From assembly GCA_963749485.1 (NCBI GenBank), contig CAVVMV010000025.1, positions 1 through 64,000 of the forward strand: 64,000 nt of DNA. Direction: 5' to 3'. Below, piece after piece: positions 48,672 through 57,310 of this stretch. The stretch comes from JAZGGS01 sp963749485. Lineage in GTDB: Bacteria > Bacteroidota > Ignavibacteria > Ignavibacteriales > Ignavibacteriaceae. The translations under genes were made by a program, and so were the position numbers. Positions within the stretch are counted from its first letter, which is position 1. The number at the start of each line of letters is the position of its first letter. The notes under the pieces were generated by a model that worked only from the letters and a program-made list of their open reading frames with translations, was not told the DNA's origin and did not search any database.

Positions 48672-49538
48672 TTAATTGCTCTCATCCAATAAGAATTTTT
48701 TAGATATTTCTAATTCCTTTAATTGTTCTTTGCTTAGCTTTGGATATTCTGGTTTTAGTTTTTTCATAGCTTCAACTATTATTTCGGAAACAGCTAATCT
48801 TGTAAACCATTTTTTATCTGCAGGAACAACATACCAGGGCGCATGCAACTTACTTGTGGCAGAAATAGCATCTTCATAAGCTTTTTGATATTCTGTCCAA
48901 AATCCTCTTTCATCAATATCACCTTTTGAAAACTTCCAGTTTTTAGCTGGATTATTAATTCGTGCTAAAAATCTTTGTTTCTGTTCCTCTTTAGAAACGT
49001 GTAAAAAGAATTTCAAGATTACTATCCCGTTCTCGTAAATATATTTTTCAAAGTCGTTAATCTGTTTATATCTCTGTTTCCAGATATTAGCATTTTTAAA
49101 CTTCTCCGGGATTTTCTGGCCCTTAATAAAATCGTGAACACGTACAACCAGCACTTCTTCATAATGCGAGCGGTTAAATATTCCAATCCTTCCTCTTTCC
49201 GGCAGCGCTTTGTTAATTCGCCACAAGTAACCATGATCAAGTTCTTCCTTAGATGGCTGCTTAAAACTAAAAACCTGTGTTCCCTGCGGATTTAATCCGC
49301 TCATAACATGCTTTATTGTTCCATCCTTTCCAGCAGCATCCATTGCCTGGAACACAAGCAGCATTGCATATTTATCCTGCGCATAAAGCTTTGCCTGCAA
49401 TTCAATCATTCTCTTAATATTATTTTTAAGAAGTTCAGCAGCATCTTTTTTAGATTTAAACTCACCTGTATCCGATGTGCTGATTTTTGACAGGTTTAAT
49501 TTTGTGTTTGGTTTTATTCTAAATTTATCATAATTCAT
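48672..49538 (-). CDS. Polyphosphate kinase 2 family protein
   Basis: Transfers phosphate between polyphosphate and nucleotides. A 288-residue single-domain protein with Walker A-like VFQAMDAAGKDGTIKHVMSG, DHGYLWRINKALPERGRIGI, FNRSHYEEVLVVRVH (Walker B area) and lid-region ERGFWTEYQKAYEDAISATS. Typical of the PPK2-related family acting on nucleoside mono- or diphosphates; class I versus III is not decided from sequence alone. Intact. Confidence 0.92.
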   Translation of the reverse strand: MNYDKFRIKPNTKLNLSKISTSDTGEFKSKKDAAELLKNNIKRMIELQAKLYAQDKYAMLLVFQAMDAAGKDGTIKHVMSGLNPQGTQVFSFKQPSKEELDHGYLWRINKALPERGRIGIFNRSHYEEVLVVRVHDFIKGQKIPEKFKNANIWKQRYKQINDFEKYIYENGIVILKFFLHVSKEEQKQRFLARINNPAKNWKFSKGDIDERGFWTEYQKAYEDAISATSKLHAPWYVVPADKKWFTRLAVSEIIVEAMKKLKPEYPKLSKEQLKELEISKKFLLDESN

Positions 49539-49786
49539 TTGTACACTCCCATTGATGATATCATTTATAATTTGAAATTTTAAAAAACATTTATCAATTA
49601 ACTTATAATGAAATTATAAAAACACTTAACTTTAATCAAACTTTATATTAAGGTATTACTCTATGAATTTTAATATATGATGGATTAATAACTTTAAATA
49701 AAATTTATTTTTATAGATTTAAAGCAATAATTTTATAGAAATGATCTCAAATAAATTATTTATCTTTCGGATAAACGGAGTTATAA
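49539..49786. other. Intergenic region between divergent PPK2 and Trm112-like genes
   Basis: About 250 very AT-rich bases, probably holding promoters for both directions. Nothing else seen. Confidence 0.4.
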
Positions 49787-50002
49787 ATGATTAGCAAAGA
49801 TTTACTGGACATCCTCTGCTGCCCTGAAACCAAAGCAGAACTGGTTCTTGATGGCGAAACACTGGTATCCACAGATAAAAAAACCCGGCGCAGGTACAGG
49901 ATTGAAGATGATATTCCTGTTATGTTAATTGATGAATCGGAACAGCTTAGCATGGAAGAATGGACTGAGATAATGAAAAAACATGGTAAAAGTACTGAGT
50001 AA
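49787..50002 (+). CDS. Trm112/YcaR-like small protein
   Basis: A 71-residue protein: ISKDLLDILCCPETKAELVL, DGETLVSTDKKTRRRYRIED and DIPVMLIDESEQL. The frame LLDILxCPxxKxxL...Y.I.DdIPvMLiDE is that of Trm112-family proteins. Members activate or stabilise methyltransferases in eukaryotes and archaea; the bacterial role is mostly unknown. The second Cys pair of zinc-binding members is missing. Intact. Confidence 0.85.
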   Translation: MISKDLLDILCCPETKAELVLDGETLVSTDKKTRRRYRIEDDIPVMLIDESEQLSMEEWTEIMKKHGKSTE

Positions 50003-50114
50003 TCTTCTCCTGCAAATCATTTCCTTATTAGGAAAAGGGATGAATATAATTTTTAATATTAGATTATTTCCATCCCTGTAATTCACAGAATTTCATCATA
50101 CTTAAATTATTATT

Positions 50115-50693
50115 ATGGATCCTCTAAATATTATCATACTGCTAAATATTATAGCAACTTTTGGTGCTAATGTAACCGGCGCCAAAAAGGGATTTAAATC
50201 AAAAGTGATGGCAGTAAAAGAAAAACCGCAAACTTTTCTGCAGAAATTTCCACCTATTATCTCAACCTTGTCCCTGATAGCTTTAATAGTAGGTGTTTTC
50301 CAGGTTGGCACTTTAGAATATTTAGAAGAGTATAACATCATCAGGTATATAGGCGCAGCAGTTTACCTGGTTTTTTCCTGGGTGCAGGTTTGGGCATTTA
50401 AAACCCTTGGCGAAAATTATTCGCAGGATATATTGATTAAAAAAAATCATAAGCTGGTAACAAACGGTCCATTTAAATTTATAAGGCATCCGCAGTATCT
50501 TTGCCAGCTTTTAGTTGATCTTGGAGGAGCCGCGGCAACTTTAAGTTATGTAGTTGGCGGATTGGCTATTATTGAAATACCAATTTATATTATGAGAGCA
50601 TCAATTGAAGATAAACTGCTTGCAAAACATTTTACAGAAGAATTTTCTGCACATAAAAAGAAAAGCGGTTTTATGCTGCCGTTCATTGGATAG
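50115..50693 (+). CDS. ICMT-like membrane methyltransferase
   Basis: A 192-residue membrane protein with about four to five hydrophobic segments. It carries LVTNGPFKFIRHPQYLCQLL and EDKLLAKHFTEEFSAHKKKS, the SAM-binding C-terminal pattern of the isoprenylcysteine/phospholipid methyltransferase superfamily. It is a second member of this superfamily in the window (see 3198). It starts the transcript that includes the amidase (13-base gap). Confidence 0.8.
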   Translation: MDPLNIIILLNIIATFGANVTGAKKGFKSKVMAVKEKPQTFLQKFPPIISTLSLIALIVGVFQVGTLEYLEEYNIIRYIGAAVYLVFSWVQVWAFKTLGENYSQDILIKKNHKLVTNGPFKFIRHPQYLCQLLVDLGGAAATLSYVVGGLAIIEIPIYIMRASIEDKLLAKHFTEEFSAHKKKSGFMLPFIG

Positions 50694-50706
50694 ATTTTAT
50701 TAACTG

Positions 50707-52261
50707 ATGAAAAACACAATAATTTTTATATTCTTGTTTGTTTTTTCAACCACTGTTTTTGCTCAGGAAGATATTGCCATAATAACCGATAAAGGCACAA
50801 AACATATTCCTGTTTATTTAAGAGAGGGTTCGGTTTATTTTTCACTTAAAGATTTTGCGGAAGCAATATCTGCAAACCATTATCACAGCAAAAATACAGG
50901 TAAGATAGAGTTAAAATTTAAACGCTATCTTTTAAAGGCAACCGGAAAAAATCCTTACATTATTATTACTCCCCGCTCAACCGGTATACCAATAGTTTAC
51001 CAGCTTCCTACATCCAGTTATGTTATAGATAACAAAGTATATGTTCCGTTAAAGTACTGCCTGGAGCCGTTGCAATCAGCTTATGGAAGGCAGCTAAGTT
51101 TTGAAGAGCCGGGTAAACTTTTTATCGGTGATGAAATTGATTCACCTTTGGAAAGCCAGACTTGGGTTTACAACAATCCTAATCTACCACCTGTAACAGG
51201 ACTTTCAATAACCGGTCTTTCAATAACCGAAATGGCAAACGGAACATTGATTCGCGTTCATTCAAAAACCAGGATTCCATCATATTACAGTTCTTTTAAA
51301 GATGGTATTCTTAAAATTATCTTCCGAAAAGTTAATGCTGATGTGGATAAAACAAACCGTGATAATTTAGGCAGCTTAATTGAAAAGATTGAAACTGAAA
51401 ATGTTGGACCGGATACAGAATTCAGATTTTTGCTTGGAGACGAATATTCAACAAATGAAGTTATAAATGCTCCGGGAAGTACCGATATACTTATAACGAT
51501 TCACAACAAGATATTTACAACCAATGGTACGACAGAAAAGTATATTGATAAATGGGATTTTGATGTAATCGTTATCGATGCAGGGCACGGCGGTAAAGAC
51601 CCCGGCGCAATAGGGGTAAATAAGCTTAAAGAAAAAGATATTAACCTTAAAGTTGCTCTGAAACTTGGCAAGTTGATTGAAGAAGAGATGCCGGATGTTA
51701 AAATTGTTTATACAAGAAAGAGTGATAAGTTTATAGATCTATACAAGCGAGGAAAAATAGCCAATGAAAATGAGGGGAGTCTTTTTATCTCCATTCATTG
51801 CAATTCAAATAAGAAAAAAAATCCTAACGGAATTGAGGTTTACCTGTTACGACCCGGAAGAACCCAGGAAGCGATTGACATTGCTGAAAGAGAAAACAGT
51901 GTAATAGAGTTTGAAGAAGAACCTGAGCGCTACAAAGCACTTACTGATGAAAACTTTATACTCGTAAGCATGGCTCATTCATCTTATATGAAATATTCTG
52001 AAAAGTTTGCTGATTTTTTAAATAAAGAGTTTACTGCAAACCTCAAGTTTAAAATCCCGTGGAGTAAAACAGGCGGGATTCTATGTTTTGGTAGGTGCTT
52101 CTATGCCCAGTGTTTTAATTGAAAGTGGATTTATTTCTAACAAAAAAGATTCGGATTTTCTGAAAAATGATTCCGGGCAGCAGCAGCTTGCAGTATCTAT
52201 TTTCGGTGCAATTAAAACGTACCGTAAATACTACGAAAAAGAAATGGAAGCGGAAATGTAG
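50707..52261 (+). CDS. N-acetylmuramoyl-L-alanine amidase (frameshifted)
   Basis: Cleaves the amide between MurNAc and the stem peptide. The signal peptide is MKNTIIFIFLFVFSTTVFAQ. An N-terminal ~250-residue region (copper-amine-oxidase-N/AMIN-like, with YFSLKDFAEAISANHYHSKN and VYVPLKYCLEPL) precedes an Amidase_3 domain: VIVIDAGHGGKDPGAIG (Zn His), KLGKLIEEE, SLFISIHCNSNKKKNPNGIE (Zn His) and, after an indel near 52070, YVLVGASMPSVLIESGFISN (catalytic Glu) to the stop at 52261. Periplasmic; likely acts in cell separation or peptidoglycan remodelling. Confidence 0.92.
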
Positions 52262-52377
52262 GGAACTTCTTTCCTATTAGCCTGTATTTCTTTGATTTAA
52301 ATCACTTTTTCACTGAATCCATATGATCATCAGATCATCTTACCAGATGTAAGTTCATAACAAGAAAGAAGGATAAG

Positions 52378-52719
52378 ATGAATACGAAAAAAGTGGTAGA
52401 AGGAACCGATTTCAATTTTGAGCAGGAAGTTCTGCAATCGAACACTCCCGTTTTAGTTGATTTTTGGGCTCCATGGTGTGGACCTTGTAGGATGGTTGCC
52501 CCGATGGTTGAAGAAATTGCAGAGGAATACCAGGGGAAAATAAAAGTTGTAAAATTAAACACTGATGATAACCAGAATACAGCAATGCAGTTTGGTATAA
52601 GAAGCATTCCAACACTAGGAATTTTTAAAGATGGACAGATTGTGGATGCGGTAATTGGTGCCGTTCCAAAACAGCATCTTGAAGAGAAAATCAAACCGCA
52701 TTTGGTAAGTATAAATTAG
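52378..52719 (+). CDS. trxA: Thioredoxin
   Basis: A 113-residue thioredoxin with active site FWAPWCGPCRM, and cis-Pro in RSIPTLGIFKDG. The family length and acidic/basic pattern are normal, so it should be a general cytoplasmic disulfide reductase. Intact, with an RBS AGAAGGA before the start and a strong terminator after. Confidence 0.96.
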   Translation: MNTKKVVEGTDFNFEQEVLQSNTPVLVDFWAPWCGPCRMVAPMVEEIAEEYQGKIKVVKLNTDDNQNTAMQFGIRSIPTLGIFKDGQIVDAVIGAVPKQHLEEKIKPHLVSIN

Positions 52720-52741
52720 TCTCATTTATATTGGTTATTAT

Positions 52742-52776
52742 AAAGGGCAGAAGCGTTTCTGCCCTTTTGTTTTTTA
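52742..52776 (+). terminator. Strong terminator after thioredoxin
   Basis: An 11-bp perfect stem AAAGGGCAGAA / TTCTGCCCTTT (52742-52752, 52757-52767) with loop GCGT and a T-rich tail. It lies between convergent genes. Confidence 0.93.
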
Positions 52777-52823
52777 AACTTACTCACTTACTTCAATATC
52801 AAAAAAGTAACGTTGACGATGAA

Positions 52824-53639
52824 TTACTTTTTCATGACATCAATATCACCGCCCGATGTATGAGCACTAAAATCCATACCGCCGTTATTAAGATCTGCAA
52901 TTATTTTATGTTCTGATAATTTAGTTGCATTACTCATTGTAAGATTGCAGCTTACATCACCGCCAGATGTTGATAACTCCATTGATGCATCAAAATCAGG
53001 TGGGAGTTCAACCTGAATATCACCGCCGGACGTAGATAGATCGATTCCAAGGTTTAGCCCAAAGTAGTCCAAATTAATATCACCCCCGGATGTATTTGCC
53101 ACTATTTCAGTACCCTCACAAATCAGTGAAATATCTCCTCCGGAAGTTGAAACATCAAGATTGCCCTCAACCCTCTCCGCCCAAACGTCTCCTCCGGATG
53201 TATATAATTTTGCAGTGCCGTTCACTCCTCCAAGTTTAATATCCCCGCCGGATGTTGAAACGTCAACATTAAATTTTGCCGGAACTTTAATCTCATATTT
53301 CAGATCAATTCCTGATAACCAGCTAAACAATGAGCCATCCTTGTGCGCAATAATTTCAACCAGGTTATCATCATTCTTAAATTCAAAATTTATTCTTTCC
53401 TCTGCATCATCATCGCCTAAAATTTTTATATGCACTTTTGATTCATCCCAATAAGTTACTTCAACATCCCCTGTTGGTGTTTTTACTTTTAATTGTTTGC
53501 CCGGATTTATTGGAAATGTTTTTTCATGCAAAACTTTGAGATCATCAGTATATGAGGTTCCGCCTGAATCTGCAGCTCCTAAAAATAAAGAGGAAATAAG
53601 AGTCCCAAATAGTAATAGTAAAATATGTTTTTTAAACAT
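52824..53639 (-). CDS. DUF4097-family exported beta-repeat protein
   Basis: The signal peptide is MFKKHILLLLFGTLISSLFL (start at 53639; an ATG at 53654 is also possible). The mature part is a left-handed beta structure with the core TSGGD appearing seven times (VSTSGGDIKL, LYTSGGDVWA, VSTSGGDISL, ANTSGGDINL, LSTSGGDIQV, LSTSGGDVSC, AHTSGGDIDV), roughly every 20-28 residues. This is typical of the DUF4097/DUF2807 adhesin-like families. About 272 residues, intact. Probably periplasmic or surface located. Function unknown. Confidence 0.88.
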   Translation of the reverse strand: MFKKHILLLLFGTLISSLFLGAADSGGTSYTDDLKVLHEKTFPINPGKQLKVKTPTGDVEVTYWDESKVHIKILGDDDAEERINFEFKNDDNLVEIIAHKDGSLFSWLSGIDLKYEIKVPAKFNVDVSTSGGDIKLGGVNGTAKLYTSGGDVWAERVEGNLDVSTSGGDISLICEGTEIVANTSGGDINLDYFGLNLGIDLSTSGGDIQVELPPDFDASMELSTSGGDVSCNLTMSNATKLSEHKIIADLNNGGMDFSAHTSGGDIDVMKK

Positions 53640-53654
53640 TTTTATTCCTTTCAT

Positions 53655-53897
53655 ATATTAAGTTTGAAGTTTTAGACTTATTAAATTGTAAATTAGTTAC
53701 TCAAGATTAAAAAGAATTTAATAATTTTAGTAATTTCTGTCAGATTATTATACAATATTATTAAGAATTATCTTCTATTATTTTCTTGGTATTAATTGAG
53801 TGTTGAAACTCAATTGGTCTTAATGTAACCTGATTGTGAAAATTATTAATCTTTTAAGTACAAAAACATTATAAATTTATCAATTATCAGCCGGGAG
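53655..53897. other. Intergenic region between divergent genes
   Basis: About 240 AT-rich bases between the DUF4097 gene and the BNR type IX cargo gene; presumed promoters. Nothing else seen. The RBS GGGAG lies just before 53898. Confidence 0.4.
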
Positions 53898-56549
53898 ATG
53901 ATTATGAATTTTAACGGAACTATTTCAGTATTTGTTACTACTTGTGCCCTCCTACTTGGTTTTTTCGCATTTGTTAATTCTCCTAAAGAAGTAAATAGAG
54001 TTCGTGGTGAGAAAAATTCAGGCGCATACGATGCGTTAAACTTCTGGACAATGGCAAGAGCCTACCCAGGTGATGATATACCCAACGTTGCTCGATATGC
54101 AGCTTATGAACAAGCAAAACTTATTGACTTATATAAAACAGAAAATCTTCAGACAACAAACCAATGGCAAGCAATTGGTCCTCATAATAAAGGCGGTAGA
54201 ACAAATGCCATCGCTTTCAATCCTCAAAATCCAAGCACAATGTATTTGGGATCTGCAAGCGGAGGATTGTGGAGAAGCTATACGGGTGGTGTTGGTGTAG
54301 ATGGCTGGCATTATATGCCAACAGGATTTCCTGTTTTAGGTGTGAGCACAATAGCAATTGTACCTGATGACTCGAACACAATTTATATTGGAACGGGTGA
54401 AGTATATAATTATGATGCAGCAGGAACAGGTGCGGCATATAGAAATACCCGCGGCACCTATGGAATGGGTATCCTTAAAACTACCGACGGCGGACAAACA
54501 TGGTCTAAGAGTCTTGATTGGACTTACCAGCAGCAAAAAGGTATATGGGCTGTTAAAATAAATCCTCTTAATCCTAACACCGTCTGGGCTGCAACAACAG
54601 AGGGAACTTATAGATCTTACGATGCCGGCACAACATGGTCGCAGGTACACAATGTTGTGATGGTTATGGATCTTGTCATCAATCCAGTTGATACTAATAT
54701 AGTTATTACGGGAAATGGAAATTTTGCAAGCACAGGATTCGGTCTTTACAGAACATCAGATGGTGGAAGTTCCTGGACCAAAATAACAAGTGCTCTTCCA
54801 AGCAACTTCGAGGGAAAAATCCAATTAGATATTTATAACGCTGATCCAAATATTGTATATGCAAGTATTGGAAATGGATTTTCATTTTCTAATGGTGCAA
54901 GCTGGCTTTGCAGATCCACAGATGCTGGAGTGAACTGGGAAGTTAGATCTACTGTTGATTATTCAAAATGGCAGGGATGGTTCTCTCATGATGTTTCGGT
55001 TGATCAGTCTAATCCTGATAATTTGATTATTATCGGCATAGAAGTTTACAAATCAACAAATGGTGGTTCTACGATAGTACAAAAATCAACAGGTGGTTTA
55101 ACATCTGGTTTTACACCCCCTATTGGAGGGCAAGAGGGAAATGATAATTACACCCATTCTGACGCACACGATGTTAAACAGCATCCAACTGATCCTAACA
55201 CTTATTATATTGCTACCGATGGAGGAATATTCAGAACAACTGATTTTGGTGAAACTTATGAATCTCATAACGGAAGATATCAAAGCACTCAGTTTTACAA
55301 TGGAACATCAAGCTCACAAACTGATTCACTAAAAGTAATGGGCGGTTTCCAGGACAACAGTACTGATATTTACAGTGGTGATTTAGCATGGTTTAGAGCT
55401 CCTGTTGGAGGTGATGGCAGCTGGACCGGGATAGATGCTGCCAACGATAATATTATGTTTGCTTCTTCTCAAGGATTGAATATGAGTAGATCTACAAACG
55501 GTGGTAACAATTTCTCTAATATTTCTCCACCTGGAAACAGTAATCCTACTGTATTTATCGCTCCATATAAGTTATTTATAAATAACGGTAATATCATTTA
55601 TGCAGGAAGAGATAGAATATACAAATCAACCACCGGCGGTGGGAACTGGACCACTACAAACAATGGGAATGTATTAGACGGAAATCCGGCACTTGCAATG
55701 GATATAAGTTATCAGACTAGCGATAAGGTATATGTCGGAACGGCTCCTTTCTTAACTCGTCCCGGTTTATTCCGCACAACTAACGGTGGAACCAGCTGGG
55801 ATAACATCACAGGAACTCTTCCTGATAGATTTCCTGCTGATATTGCTGTTGATCCAAATGATGATAACATTGTTTACGTTACTTTCTATGGCTTTGGAAC
55901 CGGGCATGTTTTTAAATCTACAAACAGCGGAGATAACTGGACGGATGTAAGCGATAATTTACCGGATATTCCTGTTCCTGCTGTTATTGTTGATCCTAAT
56001 AATTCATTTCATGTTTATATCGGAACAGATATTGGTGTATTTGTTTCCACAGACGGAGGTGGAAACTGGCAGGATTTTAATAACGGATTGCCTGATGCTG
56101 TGCAGGGAATGGATTTAAATATTACAACCGTTAACAATGTTATCAGGGTGATGACACACGGCAATGGCGCTTATGAAACAAAACTAATGAGTCAGATTCC
56201 TACAGATACCGGCACAATACCATCGACTGTAACTGATTTCAAACTTGAACAAAATTATCCGAATCCTTTTAATCCGAGCACCAAGATTAATTTTACAATT
56301 CCAAATTCAACATTTGTTAAACTTACAGTCTATGATGCTATTGGCAATGAAGTTAGAACCCTGGTTAATGAAAACAAACCTGTTGGAACTTACACGGTAG
56401 ATTTTTCCGCCATAGGCGGATCCGCCTCGGGCGGAGATGCTTATACGCTACCGAGCGGTATTTACTTTTACAAACTTGAAGCTGGAGATCCTTCGGCAAG
56501 CACAGGACAGGGTTTTGTTGATACAAGAAAAATGATTCTATTAAAATAG
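53898..56549 (+). CDS. Large secreted BNR/sortilin-like propeller with type IX sorting domain
   Basis: An intact 883-residue protein. The N-terminal signal is FVTTCALLLGFFAFVNS. About nine Asp-box repeats across two propellers include KTTDGGQTW, RSYDAGTTW, RTSDGGSSW, RSTDAGVNW, RTTNGGTSW, KSTNSGDNW and VSTDGGGNW. The C-terminus is a type IX sorting domain (LEQNYPNPFNPSTKINFTI, LTVYDAIGNEVRTLVNENKP, LPSGIYFYKLE, TRKMILLK) interrupted by two unusual insertions (see the repeat at 56411). Surface-exposed or released; the binding target or activity is unknown. Confidence 0.9.
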   Translation: MIMNFNGTISVFVTTCALLLGFFAFVNSPKEVNRVRGEKNSGAYDALNFWTMARAYPGDDIPNVARYAAYEQAKLIDLYKTENLQTTNQWQAIGPHNKGGRTNAIAFNPQNPSTMYLGSASGGLWRSYTGGVGVDGWHYMPTGFPVLGVSTIAIVPDDSNTIYIGTGEVYNYDAAGTGAAYRNTRGTYGMGILKTTDGGQTWSKSLDWTYQQQKGIWAVKINPLNPNTVWAATTEGTYRSYDAGTTWSQVHNVVMVMDLVINPVDTNIVITGNGNFASTGFGLYRTSDGGSSWTKITSALPSNFEGKIQLDIYNADPNIVYASIGNGFSFSNGASWLCRSTDAGVNWEVRSTVDYSKWQGWFSHDVSVDQSNPDNLIIIGIEVYKSTNGGSTIVQKSTGGLTSGFTPPIGGQEGNDNYTHSDAHDVKQHPTDPNTYYIATDGGIFRTTDFGETYESHNGRYQSTQFYNGTSSSQTDSLKVMGGFQDNSTDIYSGDLAWFRAPVGGDGSWTGIDAANDNIMFASSQGLNMSRSTNGGNNFSNISPPGNSNPTVFIAPYKLFINNGNIIYAGRDRIYKSTTGGGNWTTTNNGNVLDGNPALAMDISYQTSDKVYVGTAPFLTRPGLFRTTNGGTSWDNITGTLPDRFPADIAVDPNDDNIVYVTFYGFGTGHVFKSTNSGDNWTDVSDNLPDIPVPAVIVDPNNSFHVYIGTDIGVFVSTDGGGNWQDFNNGLPDAVQGMDLNITTVNNVIRVMTHGNGAYETKLMSQIPTDTGTIPSTVTDFKLEQNYPNPFNPSTKINFTIPNSTFVKLTVYDAIGNEVRTLVNENKPVGTYTVDFSAIGGSASGGDAYTLPSGIYFYKLEAGDPSASTGQGFVDTRKMILLK
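56411..56512. repeat. Two small palindromic/repeat-type insertions inside the sorting-domain coding sequence
   Basis: The first (about 56411-56440) contains the perfect 12-bp palindrome GGCGGATCCGCC (56415-56426) overlapping a hairpin TCCGCC / GGCGGA (56421-56435). It adds IGGSASGGDAYT between strands. The second (about 56488-56512) contains CCTTCGGCAAGCACAGGACA, adding DPSASTGQG. Both are GC-rich in an AT-rich gene and absent from the other sorting domains of the window. They keep the frame. Confidence 0.65.
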
Positions 56550-56591
56550 TATCATATCATAATAGCTTTAGTTAAGACCTTTCGACTTCCG

Positions 56592-56612
56592 GAGCCGGTT
56601 ATCACCCGGCTC
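56592..56612 (+). terminator. Hairpin after the BNR protein gene
   Basis: A 7-bp stem GAGCCGG / CCGGCTC (56592-56598, 56606-56612) with a 7-nt loop, 43 bases after the stop. The T run behind it is weak (TCTTCT), so termination is only likely. Confidence 0.55.
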
Positions 56613-56708
56613 TCTTCTAATAGTTCGCACTGCTCAATATTTACATGGGCACATATTTATTTTTTTTCTGTTTCTCAATCACTATATTCAGACTAGTAAT
56701 TATGTACC

Positions 56709-57278
56709 ATGCCTAATATATCGAAACAAAATATAACCCTGATGCTTAATGAACTAAGCAATGGTAACACTATTGTTATAGAGCAGATTTTACCATTGGT
56801 ATATGATGAGCTTCGTAAAATTTCATCAAAATATCTAAGTGCTGAATATAGAAAACATACATTTCAAACTACCGAACTCGTGCACGAAGCTTACATAAAA
56901 CTAATCGGCAATCAAAGTATTTCCTGGCAAAGCAGGGCACATTTTTTTGGAATTGCTGCCAAAACGATGAGACAAATTTTAGTTGACTATGCAAGAAAAA
57001 GGAATTCCCAAAAGCGTGGAAGTGGAAAGACTAAATTATCATTAGATGATGCACAACTTGTTGCAAGCGAATCTGATGATCAGATACTTGCTTTAGATGA
57101 AGCTCTCAAAAAACTGGAGGGTGTCGAAGAACGATCAGGGAAAATTGTAGAACTCAGGTATTTTTCAGGACTCACAATTGAGGAAACCGCTGAGTTATTA
57201 AATATATCCTCTGCCACAGTAAAAAGAGATTGGCAGTTTGCCAAGGCGTGGCTGTATAAAGAAATTCAACAAAACTAA
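56709..57278 (+). CDS. ECF-type sigma factor (TIGR02999-like)
   Basis: A 189-residue sigma-70 family factor with sigma-2 (LVHEAYIKLIGNQSISWQSR, HFFGIAAKTMRQILVDYARK) and sigma-4 (KIVELRYFSGLTIEETAELL, SSATVKRDWQFAKAWLYKEI). The DYARKRNSQKRG and SWQSRAHFFGIAA motifs are typical of the subgroup found beside Ser/Thr kinases and TPR proteins. No anti-sigma factor is adjacent; the downstream kinase gene, 32 bases away, is the likely partner. Intact. Confidence 0.9.
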   Translation: MPNISKQNITLMLNELSNGNTIVIEQILPLVYDELRKISSKYLSAEYRKHTFQTTELVHEAYIKLIGNQSISWQSRAHFFGIAAKTMRQILVDYARKRNSQKRGSGKTKLSLDDAQLVASESDDQILALDEALKKLEGVEERSGKIVELRYFSGLTIEETAELLNISSATVKRDWQFAKAWLYKEIQQN

Positions 57279-57310
57279 CTTCACTTCTTTCTAAAATCAA
57301 AAGAGTAATT

